Part shown: positions 1 to 6,657 of the stretch, piece by piece
Layout of the letters: the number at the start of each line of letters is the position of its first letter
How positions within the stretch are numbered: the first letter of the stretch is position 1
Assembly (NCBI GenBank): GCA_938037185.1
Contig: CALHQK010000152.1
Coordinates: 1-18,397 of the forward strand
DNA: 18,397 bases
Direction: 5' to 3'
DNA from: an uncultured Riemerella sp.
Lineage (GTDB): Bacteria; Bacteroidota; Bacteroidia; Flavobacteriales; Weeksellaceae
Notes under the pieces: generated by a model
Told to the model about the DNA's origin: nothing
The model's input: the letters and a program-made list of their open reading frames with translations, nothing else
The model's database searches: none
Program-made: the position numbers and the translations under genes

Positions 1-1146
1 GAGAATGATAAATTTTCTGTTGTAATGTATGTTTCAGGGAATTACTTTGATGAAAATGTAAATGAGGAAAGAACAGAAATTATTTTTGATAATGAAGATA
101 ATAGTTTGTTTGATGATAAAGTAACACACTCAATATTAAAAGATACAATAGGAAAAGTCATAAGAAAAAGTTTCGAAGAGCAACTGAAAAAATATTCTAA
201 AAAGAAAATAGATAGGATAAGAGATTTTACTATTTCTCATCCAAGATATAGACATTTACTAAAATATAAGTTACAAGATGTTTTGGCTATATCTAACTCA
301 ATAGATGATTCTAAACTTGAAATAGAACTTTTTAAGATACAGCAAAAATTAGAATTAGAAGTTCTAAATGAAACAAAATTAGAATTGCAAGATATAGCAA
401 ATAAGGAGCAGAAAATCAATGACAATCTATATGAAAAGGTATTAGATGTTGGAAATGCCAAGCTTTCTGAGTATGTTCTTCATAGAAAACAAGTTTTAGA
501 TTTGTTAGAGCTCAATTTAAGAAAGGAAAATGGAATATATACGAAAGAAGAAGCTATACATAATCTAATATTTCCTTTGAGAAAAACATCTGATGATATT
601 TTTCTTGAAGAGCATAACCTATGGGTTATTGATGACAGACTATCTTTTCATGATTATTTAGCTTCTGATAAAACATTTAAATCAAATAAAAGAGTTCCAT
701 CTGTCTCAACAAAAGAAACTGATTTAATGATTTTTAATCGCGCTCACTTATTAACAGATGAACAGAAACCTTATTCATCAATAATTATTATCGAATTTAA
801 AAGACCTATGAGAAACGATTATACAAACAGCGAAAATCCGATAAATCAAATAAATACTTATGTCAGGGAATTAATTGATAATAAAGTTTTTGATAAAAAT
901 GGACGCCTCTTCGACATTAAAGACAAAACGCCTATATATGCTTATATAGTGTGTGATTTAACCTCCAATATGAGAAAATTTGCAGAAGAACAAGGATTCA
1001 CTGTATTACCTGATAATGATGGGTATTTTAATTATAATAGGAATTATTATTTATACACGGAAATTATTAGTTTCGACAAACTAATAAGAGATTCTAAAAA
1101 TAGAAATAAAGTATTATTTGAAAAACTCCATTTACCTACTTGCTAA
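1..1146 (+). CDS. 3' part of a gene with a PD-(D/E)XK nuclease-like C-terminal domain, probable defence protein
   Basis: The reading frame is open from base 1 with no stop before the first ATG at 25, so the gene is cut by the window edge and its true start lies upstream. The 381 visible residues begin with a highly charged, probably helical region (about 50-170). Next comes a segment with the phrase HNLWVIDDRLSFHDYLASD (about 205-224). The final domain has the spacing of a PD-(D/E)XK nuclease: D241, then a hydrophobic strand SSIIIIEFK with E265 and K267 (numbered from base 1). The C-terminal part resembles what I recall as the tail of large Bacteroidota proteins annotated only as ATP-binding (GHKL/Hsp90-like ATPase at the N-terminus). 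That N-terminus is outside the window, so the ATPase is inference. Codons are more AT-rich than in the core genes. The neighbour is an AbiE toxin-antitoxin pair, which supports a defence role. The exact family is unknown to me. Confidence 0.7.
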   Translation, partial: ENDKFSVVMYVSGNYFDENVNEERTEIIFDNEDNSLFDDKVTHSILKDTIGKVIRKSFEEQLKKYSKKKIDRIRDFTISHPRYRHLLKYKLQDVLAISNSIDDSKLEIELFKIQQKLELEVLNETKLELQDIANKEQKINDNLYEKVLDVGNAKLSEYVLHRKQVLDLLELNLRKENGIYTKEEAIHNLIFPLRKTSDDIFLEEHNLWVIDDRLSFHDYLASDKTFKSNKRVPSVSTKETDLMIFNRAHLLTDEQKPYSSIIIIEFKRPMRNDYTNSENPINQINTYVRELIDNKVFDKNGRLFDIKDKTPIYAYIVCDLTSNMRKFAEEQGFTVLPDNDGYFNYNRNYYLYTEIISFDKLIRDSKNRNKVLFEKLHLPTC

Positions 1147-1151
1147 AAAGC

Positions 1152-1182
1152 TTGATTTCGTCCCAAATTTTTCATATATTTG
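1152..1182 (+). promoter_or_regulatory. Promoter of the abiE-like operon (Bacteroidota type)
   Basis: A TTG at 1152-1154 is followed after 20 nt by TATATTTG at 1175-1182, an exact match to the Bacteroidota -7 consensus TAnnTTTG. Transcription would begin near 1188, only about 10 nt before the ATG at 1198, so the mRNA would be nearly leaderless. The -7 box lies partly inside the right arm of the palindrome at 1155-1191. Confidence 0.65.
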
Positions 1183-1191
1183 GGACGAAAT
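1155..1191. promoter_or_regulatory. 14-bp perfect inverted repeat over the promoter, probable AbiEi-type operator (or terminator)
   Basis: The arms 1155-1168 (atttcgtcccaaat) and 1178-1191 (atttgggacgaaat) are perfectly complementary with a 9-nt loop. The site fills the promoter spacer and overlaps the -7 box. AbiEi antitoxins of type IV systems are known to repress their own operon by binding inverted repeats upstream, so an operator is the favoured reading. The hairpin also lies 9 nt after the stop of the upstream gene. It could therefore act as a terminator for that gene too, but it is followed by only a short T run. Confidence 0.6.
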
Positions 1192-1197
1192 TTTATT

Positions 1198-1803
1198 ATG
1201 AGACCAAAAATAGAAGAACATATTGCCGAAAAAATCAGCTCCTTTGAGGAGGGAATGATATTTTTTATTGATGATTTTTTGGATTTCGGTAGTTCAGAAA
1301 GCGTCAAAAAAGCTCTCTATCGGTTAGAAACTAAAGACAAAATAAAACGCCTTTCTCATGGAATTTACTACAAGCCAAAATTTAGCAAAATTGTCGGAGA
1401 ATTACAGCCATCTGTGGAGGAAGTAGCCAAAGCTATCGCTCGGAGAGATAAAGCAAGGATTATACCTACAGGTGTTTATGCAGAGAATATTCTTGGATTG
1501 ACTACCCAAGTGCCGATGAAATTGGTCTTCCTTACCGATGGAGCTTCACGAGTAGTCAAAATTGATAACAAAACTATTCAATTCAAAACCTCTGTTCCCA
1601 AAAACCTTTCTACCAAAGGCAAAATTTCTACTTTGGTAATCCAAGCCTTGAAAAATATTAAAAAGGAAAATGTGGATGAAGCGATTATCCAACAAATTGA
1701 AAAACAATTAAAAAACGAGAGCAAAGAAAATATTTTGCATGACGCCAAACTTGCTCCAGAATGGATACGAAAAATAATGTTAAAATCTATTGAAAATGAA
1801 TAA
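1198..1803 (+). CDS. AbiEi-like antitoxin / transcriptional regulator (DUF6088-like)
   Basis: The protein has 201 residues from the ATG at 1198. The frame opens earlier with a TTG at 1180, but that codon lies inside the palindrome and upstream of the inferred transcription start, so the ATG is chosen. Residues about 20-62 look like a winged helix-turn-helix: a helix around SSESVKKALYRLETKDKI followed by a wing ending in GIYYKPKF, as in DUF6088/AbiEi proteins. The rest carries a conserved-looking stretch with PTGVYAENILGLTTQVP and a lysine-rich C-terminus. In AbiE systems this protein neutralises the toxin without binding it directly (type IV) and represses the operon. It overlaps the next gene by 8 nt, which implies translational coupling. 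The palindrome at the promoter fits autorepression. The family call rests on recognition of the sequence pattern and the partner gene. Confidence 0.8.
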   Translation: MRPKIEEHIAEKISSFEEGMIFFIDDFLDFGSSESVKKALYRLETKDKIKRLSHGIYYKPKFSKIVGELQPSVEEVAKAIARRDKARIIPTGVYAENILGLTTQVPMKLVFLTDGASRVVKIDNKTIQFKTSVPKNLSTKGKISTLVIQALKNIKKENVDEAIIQQIEKQLKNESKENILHDAKLAPEWIRKIMLKSIENE

Positions 1804-2797
1804 TTGGTTTTCTTTTACTGATAACGAGAAATACGAAGTTATTCGTTATACCGCCGATAAAATGGACTTTTCTGATGTAGTAATTGAGAAAGATTGGTGG
1901 GTTTGTATGGTGCTTCGGGCTGTTTTTCAATCCAAATATCGTGAGCATATCGTGTTCAAAGGTGGCACATCGCTCAGCAAGGCTTATAACATTATTGAGC
2001 GATTTTCAGAAGATGTAGATTTGATTATTGACCGATATTTTCTTGGCTTTGAAGATGCAGCTTCTAAGACTCAAATCAAAAAATTAAGAAAAAATGCGGG
2101 AACATTCGTTATCAATGATTTCCGAAAAGAATTGATTTTGCAATTACAAAATTTAGGAATTTCGGATAAAACTTTCAGTATTGAATACAATGAAAATGTA
2201 GACGATACGAGCGACCCCAATCAGCTGGAGTTGTATTATCATTCAGTAGTTCCAAGTCAAAATCATATTCAGAAGAAAATCGTTATTGAAATGGGAGCAA
2301 GAGCTTTATCTGAACCCTCAGAAATACGAAAAATAAACTCTTATATTGACCAAAATTTTAAAGATAGAGATTTTACTTTTACTGATTTTGAGGTAAATGT
2401 AATCGTTCCGACTAAAACTTTTTTAGAGAAAATTTTTCTACTGCACGAAGAATTTACAAAACCCACCGAAAAAATCCGTTTTGATAAACTCAGTAGGCAT
2501 TTATACGATTTGGAAAAGATAACGCACACAGCATACGCAGAAAATGCTCTAAATGATAATGAACTATTCCAAACTATCGCAGATTTTAGAAAAGTAATGA
2601 ATAATGTAAAAGGAATTTCTTTTGAAAACCATGAGAAAGGTAAAATCAATATCATTCCTCCTGATGAGGTCTTATATAAATGGGAAAATGATTACAAACT
2701 AATGCAACAGAACATGATTGTAGGAGATAGTTTATCATTTTCAGAATTGATAGAGAAAATTAAAGCCTTGCAAAATAGAATAAATGGGAATATGTAA
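1796..2797 (+). CDS. AbiEii/AbiGii-type nucleotidyltransferase toxin
   Basis: The protein has 333 residues from the ATG at 1796. A TTG in frame at 1790 is less likely as a start. Near the N-terminus is the family phrase VVIEKDWWV. Then come the nucleotidyltransferase signature GGTSLS (residues 56-61) and the acidic metal-binding motif SEDVDL with D73 and D75, as in the DNA polymerase beta fold. A later segment, VNVIVPTKTFLEKIF, and the phrase RHLYDLEKI are also typical of AbiEii proteins. All key residues are present and the length is normal, so the toxin looks active. Related toxins (AbiEii, MenT) use nucleotides and several modify the 3' end of tRNA, which blocks translation and gives phage defence by abortive infection. 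The gene overlaps the antitoxin gene, so both are made from one mRNA. The real target here is unknown. Confidence 0.9.
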   Translation: MNNWFSFTDNEKYEVIRYTADKMDFSDVVIEKDWWVCMVLRAVFQSKYREHIVFKGGTSLSKAYNIIERFSEDVDLIIDRYFLGFEDAASKTQIKKLRKNAGTFVINDFRKELILQLQNLGISDKTFSIEYNENVDDTSDPNQLELYYHSVVPSQNHIQKKIVIEMGARALSEPSEIRKINSYIDQNFKDRDFTFTDFEVNVIVPTKTFLEKIFLLHEEFTKPTEKIRFDKLSRHLYDLEKITHTAYAENALNDNELFQTIADFRKVMNNVKGISFENHEKGKINIIPPDEVLYKWENDYKLMQQNMIVGDSLSFSELIEKIKALQNRINGNM

Positions 2798-3034
2798 AAT
2801 ATTTCCATTTTTTTGATAAAAGGAAAGTAATGTTATTTAAATTATAAGCTATCAAAAAATATTGTGGGGAAAAAGCGGGGAAAACCTATAAATAAAAACC
2901 ACTAACAAATTGATTTTTATTTATTAGTGATTGGAATTGTGGAAACAGTTAATATATAGACAAAAGAAATAGATGGTTTTACATTATGATTGTTTTATTT
3001 ACCTTAAAGCGTCCCCCTTACTGTCCCCTAAAAT
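2798..3034. other. Non-coding stretch between the toxin gene and tRNA-Ser; possible island edge
   Basis: I see no convincing gene here. The stretch is AT-rich with isolated G/C clusters. There are two copies of ggggaaaa at 2866-2873 and 2877-2884 (11 bp apart), and two copies of gtcccc at 3011-3016 and 3023-3028 (12 bp apart). CACTAA and TTAGTG lie around 2900-2930 as an inverted pair. Such spaced short repeats beside a tRNA 3' end could be arm-type integrase or excisionase sites of an integrated element, but this is only inference. No integrase gene or duplicate of the tRNA 3' end is visible inside the window. Confidence 0.3.
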
Positions 3035-3068
3035 AAAAAACCCCATATAATCTACTGGATTATAAGGG
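3035..3068 (-). terminator. Rho-independent terminator of tRNA-Ser
   Basis: Read on the minus strand, an 11-bp stem with one T-T mismatch (arms 3058-3068 and 3042-3052, 5-nt loop) is followed by G and a run of six T (3040-3035). It begins 18 nt past the tRNA 3' end. Confidence 0.75.
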
Positions 3069-3085
3069 ATTGTAGTTTTATATAG

Positions 3086-3172
3086 CAGAAAGGAAGGGAT
3101 TCGAACCCTCGATACGGTTACCCGTATACCACCTTTCCAGGGTGGCCTCTTCAACCACTCGAGCACCTTTCT
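3086..3172 (-). tRNA. tRNA-Ser (anticodon GGA)
   Basis: The 87-nt RNA runs from 3172 down to 3086. The acceptor stem pairs AGAAAGG with CCTTTCT, followed by the discriminator base G expected for serine tRNAs. The D stem pairs CTC with GAG. The anticodon stem CCACC/GGTGG encloses the loop CTGGAAA, so the anticodon is GGA and reads UCC/UCU. A long variable arm (TACGGG...CCGTA) follows, then a T arm with GGTTCGAATCC. The long variable arm fits a class II tRNA. CCA is not encoded. It has its own promoter and terminator and lies 29 nt after the asparaginase gene on the same strand. Its 3' end faces the accessory genes at 1-2797. Confidence 0.97.
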
Positions 3173-3182
3173 ATTAATTTTG

Positions 3183-3211
3183 CAAATGTATAAAATAATT
3201 TTTAATTACAA
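3183..3211 (-). promoter_or_regulatory. Promoter of tRNA-Ser
   Basis: On the minus strand TTG (3211-3209) is followed after 18 nt by TACATTTG (3190-3183), a full match to the Bacteroidota -7 box. The tRNA 5' end is 10 nt further on. The -33 element overlaps the stop codon region of the asparaginase gene. Confidence 0.65.
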
Positions 3212-4221
3212 GACATCTCCCCTCTCAAATTTTTAGAAAACTGCTGGGAAAAACTTCCTGTATATTTAGGATTGTTTATCAGATGCATTGCCTTTGTCAA
3301 AGCACTTTCTATGGTAATATCTCCACCACTGATGGCATTGATTTTAGAAAAAACATTGCTATTTTCATACTTTCCTAAACTCACACCGCCTGATGGACAT
3401 TGGCTTATGACTACGATGTCTATATTTTTATTGCGTATTTTCTGCAAAATTTCCAGCGTTTTGGCATCTCCGAAAATCGTTCCTGAACCAAAAACTTGGA
3501 TAATCAAAACCTTTACAGCATCTATTTTTAGTAAATATTCCAAATTCATCCCTGGGAAAATCCTGCACAAATGCACGCTGGTACTCAGATGATAGTCCAC
3601 AGAAAACTTTTCATCCTGCTGAGGGCGGAAGAGATAACTTTCTTTAATGTTCAAAAACACGCCTGATTTACCCAAAATAGGATAATTAGGACTTTGGAAA
3701 GCATCAAAATTTTCCGAACTGTATTTTATACTTCTATTTCCGCGCAGGAGCTGATGCTCAAAATACAAAGCCACTTCCTGAATAACCGCCTCATTTTCTT
3801 TATACAAACTCGCATAGTAGAGGCTTGTCAGCAGGTTTTCTTTGGCATCTGTCCGCAGGTCTCCTATCGGCAACTGAGAACCTGTCAAAATCACTGGTTT
3901 GCGCAGTCCTTTCAGCATAAAACTCAGTGCCGAAGAGGTGTAAGCCATCGTATCCGTGCCGTGCAGAATAAGAAAACCATCGTATTTTTCATACTCAGCC
4001 TCTATCACTTCTGCTATCGCCCTCCATTTTTCAGGGCCGATGTCCGAGCTGTCTAATGGCGGTGAAAACGAATGAATATAGGTATCACAATCCAGTAGCT
4101 TGATTTCGGGTAATTTATCAAAAATCAAATCAAAATCAAAGGGTTTAAGACTTCCCGTATTGTAGTCTTTTTCCATTCCGATGGTGCCGCCTGTGTAGAT
4201 AATCAGAACTTTTCTTTTCAT
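3202..4221 (-). CDS. ansA: Type I (cytoplasmic) L-asparaginase
   Basis: This 339-residue enzyme hydrolyses asparagine to aspartate and ammonia. The N-terminal motif YTGGTIGM (residues 9-16) holds the first catalytic threonine T13. HGTDTMAYT (87-95) holds the second set, T89 and D90. RGNRSIK (160-166) ends in a lysine that matches the catalytic Lys of the family. No signal peptide is present, and the length and ISQCPSGGVS segment near the C-terminus fit the bacterial type I enzyme rather than the periplasmic type II. The ATG at 4221 gives the standard N-terminus just before the first beta strand. The gene diverges from dnaG across a 458-bp gap and reads toward tRNA-Ser. No terminator separates them, so some read-through into the tRNA is possible. 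Confidence 0.95.
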   Translation of the reverse strand: MKRKVLIIYTGGTIGMEKDYNTGSLKPFDFDLIFDKLPEIKLLDCDTYIHSFSPPLDSSDIGPEKWRAIAEVIEAEYEKYDGFLILHGTDTMAYTSSALSFMLKGLRKPVILTGSQLPIGDLRTDAKENLLTSLYYASLYKENEAVIQEVALYFEHQLLRGNRSIKYSSENFDAFQSPNYPILGKSGVFLNIKESYLFRPQQDEKFSVDYHLSTSVHLCRIFPGMNLEYLLKIDAVKVLIIQVFGSGTIFGDAKTLEILQKIRNKNIDIVVISQCPSGGVSLGKYENSNVFSKINAISGGDITIESALTKAMHLINNPKYTGSFSQQFSKNLRGEMSCN

Positions 4222-4392
4222 GGGCTAAATTTAGTCAAATAAATAAATTGATGAAAATAAAATCTCAAAAAATATGGTTTTTTTCTTTGGGGTAGAATTG
4301 ATTAAGTTTTATCATTATTTTATTAAATCTACAATAATAAACCTGAATTTTTAATTATTTTTAATGAAAATAGATTTTTTGTTGTTGATTTG

Positions 4393-4530
4393 CTCAGTAT
4401 TTTAGTTCCTGCATGTTGTTTGTTCAAAAATACGAGAGTATTTTAATTAAAACAAACTGTTTGGACTTAATGTAAGTATACATTTAGTTGAAACAACAAT
4501 GTTTGTCCTTAATGTATAAATATTTTTCAT
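4393..4530 (-). repeat. 41-bp degenerate tandem repeat array, locus 1
   Basis: Read on the minus strand, unit B (4448-4408) starts AATTAAAATACTCTCG and ends ACAACATGCAGG. Unit A (4489-4449) starts AACTAAATGTATACTT and contains AAGTCCAAACAG. Both are exactly 41 nt and abut. A third unit begins at 4407 (AACTAAAATACTGAG) and decays after about 15 nt. Another degenerate unit with AAGGACAAACA lies at 4490-4530. The units match those at 18018-18161 in order and period but lie in the opposite orientation. Each intact unit has a palindrome in its first half. Confidence 0.85.
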
Positions 4531-4644
4531 TAAATCGCTATTGTTTTTGTTAAAAACACAATAAAATGAATTAAATATTACTGAAAGCTGATTTTTATAG
4601 AGAAAAACGGCATTGTTTTTTTGCTTCGTTACCGAAAAACGATG

Positions 4645-4674
4645 TTGAGTTAAAGATAAAAATTCATAATTTTA
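4645..4674 (+). promoter_or_regulatory. Promoter of dnaG
   Basis: TTG at 4645-4647 is followed after 19 nt by TAATTTTA at 4667-4674, which matches TAnnTTTG in all but the last base. The ATG of dnaG is only 5 nt downstream, so the mRNA would be leaderless or nearly so, or another promoter lies further upstream. Confidence 0.45.
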
Positions 4675-4679
4675 CGCCC

Positions 4680-6602
4680 ATGATTACAAAAGAAACCATA
4701 GACAAGATTTTTTCTACCATTCGCGTGGAGGAAATCGTCGGTGAATATGTCCAGCTGAAAAGAGCAGGCTCTAACTATAAAGGCCTCAGCCCTTTTGTAG
4801 ATGAGAAAACGCCGAGTTTTATAGTTTCTCCAAGTAAACAGATTTGGAAAGATTTTTCTTCTGGAAAAGGTGGAACGGCGATTTCTTTTTTGATGGAAAT
4901 CGAAGGGTTTTCCTATCCAGAAGCCCTCCGCTACGCTGCTAAAAAGTACGGAATAGAAATAGAGGAGCTGAAAAAAGACCTCACCGAAGAAGAAAAAAAA
5001 GCGCAGACCGACAAGGATTTGTTATACAAAATCCACGAAGTAGCGAATGATTTTTTTCAAAACCAACTTTATGAAACCGAAGAAGGGCGGAATATAGGGC
5101 TTTCCTATTTCAAAGAACGCGAGCTGAAGCCAGAAACCATCAAGAAATTTCAGCTCGGATATTCTCCAGAACTCAAAAATGCCTTTACGCAATATGCCGT
5201 AAGTAAGGGCTATTCCAAAGAAATTTTAGAAAAATCTGGACTTTCCATCTTTTCGGAAAAATCTACCGAGGGAATAGACCGTTTCCGTGAAAGGGTGATT
5301 TTCCCTATCCATGGGTTTTCAGGGCGTGTGCTGGGATTTGGCGGAAGGATTTTAAAATCAAATACAAAAACTGCGAAATACCTAAACTCTCCCGAAACGG
5401 AGATTTATCATAAATCCAATGTGCTGTATGGCTTGTTTCAGTCTAAACAAGCGGTTTCGCGCGAAAATATGTGTCTCTTGGTGGAGGGCTACATGGATGT
5501 GGTCGCCCTGCATCAGTCTGGAATAGAAAATGTGGTGGCGAGCTCGGGAACTTCCCTGACCACGGAGCAGATAAAGCTGATAAAAAGGCTGACCGAGAAT
5601 GTTACCATTCTTTTCGATGGCGATGCGGCGGGAATAAAGGCGAGTTTCCGAAGTATAGACATGCTCCTTGCAGAAAGTATGAATATCCGTATTTTGCTGT
5701 TTCCAGAGGGACACGACCCAGACAGCTTTGCGAGGGAAAATTCGATGGAGTTTGTTAAAAATTTCATTAAAGAAAATTCAAAAGATTTCATCGATTTTAA
5801 AGCTGAAATTCTACTTAAAGAAGCTGAAAATGACCCAATAAAAAAGGTCGAAGCCATCAGAGATATTGTGAAATCTGTGGCGCATGTGGATAATGGGCTG
5901 AAACAGGAAATTTACCTAAAACAGATAGCGACGCAGTTTGGGCTCACGGAAAGAAATCTTTTTGATGAACTTCAGGTTCAAAAACAGATTTTGAAAGGGC
6001 AGGTGCAGCCAAAACCAAAACTGGAAATTGTCCCAAAAACGGAGGAAAAGCCTTTTGCTGACTCTGATAAAACGGCGGGATTATTGGTTTTGGAAGAAAA
6101 ATTAGTGGAGCTGATGCTGAAATACGGCGACAGGATTTTGACCCGAAGAGACTCTGAAAATAATTCCTATCAAACCACTGTGATAGAGGAAATTATCCAT
6201 CATTTTCAGGAAGATGACTGCGAAATCCTTACGGAAACCAATAGAAAAATCATAGATGAAGTTCGGCAGGGCTTGGAGCAGAACGAAATCCGCTCGGGGA
6301 ATTTCTTTTTTGGGCTGATGGATGAAGATATTTCAGGGAAAATAGCCGATGCTCTGGTGGAAAACTACGAAACCAGCGATTGGAAGAAGTTTAATATTTA
6401 TTTCCGAACCGAGGATGAAGTGCTGGATAAAGTCGTGAGGGATGTTATCCTTCGCCACAAAAGAGAATATGTGCTGAAAATGATAGAAGATTTGAAAAAA
6501 AGTCTGGATGAAACGGAGGAAAAAGCAGAAATTTATGAACAAATCATCAGACTAAACCAGCTGAAAAGTAAAATAGACCAAAAACTTTTTCGGATTTTGT
6601 GA
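4680..6602 (+). CDS. dnaG: DNA primase DnaG, zinc ligands missing
   Basis: This 640-residue primase makes the RNA primers for replication together with the DnaB helicase. The N-terminal domain aligns clearly with the CHC2 zinc domain through DEKTPSF and GKGG. However, the usual CPFH is SPFV and the usual CFGCG is DFSSG, so none of the four zinc ligands is left. I recall the same state in other flavobacterial primases. The catalytic TOPRIM domain is intact: VEGYMDV with E269, FDGDAAG with D313 and D315, and DPDSF about residue 347. The region after about 430 is the helicase-binding part and is longer than in E. coli (581 residues in all). The ATG at 4680 gives the family-typical start MITKETIDKIF. 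The next gene begins 55 nt downstream and may be partly cotranscribed. Confidence 0.97.
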   Translation: MITKETIDKIFSTIRVEEIVGEYVQLKRAGSNYKGLSPFVDEKTPSFIVSPSKQIWKDFSSGKGGTAISFLMEIEGFSYPEALRYAAKKYGIEIEELKKDLTEEEKKAQTDKDLLYKIHEVANDFFQNQLYETEEGRNIGLSYFKERELKPETIKKFQLGYSPELKNAFTQYAVSKGYSKEILEKSGLSIFSEKSTEGIDRFRERVIFPIHGFSGRVLGFGGRILKSNTKTAKYLNSPETEIYHKSNVLYGLFQSKQAVSRENMCLLVEGYMDVVALHQSGIENVVASSGTSLTTEQIKLIKRLTENVTILFDGDAAGIKASFRSIDMLLAESMNIRILLFPEGHDPDSFARENSMEFVKNFIKENSKDFIDFKAEILLKEAENDPIKKVEAIRDIVKSVAHVDNGLKQEIYLKQIATQFGLTERNLFDELQVQKQILKGQVQPKPKLEIVPKTEEKPFADSDKTAGLLVLEEKLVELMLKYGDRILTRRDSENNSYQTTVIEEIIHHFQEDDCEILTETNRKIIDEVRQGLEQNEIRSGNFFFGLMDEDISGKIADALVENYETSDWKKFNIYFRTEDEVLDKVVRDVILRHKREYVLKMIEDLKKSLDETEEKAEIYEQIIRLNQLKSKIDQKLFRIL

Positions 6603-6643
6603 CAGATTGGTTACCTTTGGGAATTGGAATAATTTTTGAGAAA

Positions 6644-6649
6644 AAGGAG
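6644..6649 (+). promoter_or_regulatory. Shine-Dalgarno sequence of the YciI-like gene
   Basis: AAGGAG lies 8 nt before the ATG at 6658, an ideal spacing. It stands out because the other genes in the window lack such a site, as is usual in Bacteroidota. Confidence 0.6.
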
Positions 6650-6657
6650 ATAAAACT

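Larger units (their letters stand above)
4222..4679. other. 458-bp divergent intergenic region with 41-bp repeats and the dnaG promoter
   Basis: There is no convincing gene. The left part (4222-4392) is very AT-rich without clear signals. The middle (4393-4530) is the 41-bp repeat array on the minus strand, listed separately. The right part (4531-4679) contains T-rich runs and, at the end, the dnaG promoter. I found no TAnnTTTG box with a well spaced TTG for the asparaginase gene; TAAATTTA just before its start is the nearest candidate. Confidence 0.6.

Noticed and set aside
1180..1197. TTG start for the antitoxin six codons upstream of the ATG.
   Set aside because: It lies inside the palindrome and before the expected transcription start; the ATG at 1198 is better.
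3694..4056. A 120-residue frame on the plus strand opposite the asparaginase gene.
   Set aside because: The asparaginase on the other strand has complete catalytic motifs; this frame is a shadow without family features.
4783..4884. Missing cysteines in DnaG as a sign of a pseudogene or sequencing error.
   Set aside because: The frame is intact, the TOPRIM residues are complete, and the substitutions are clean changes in a conserved setting.
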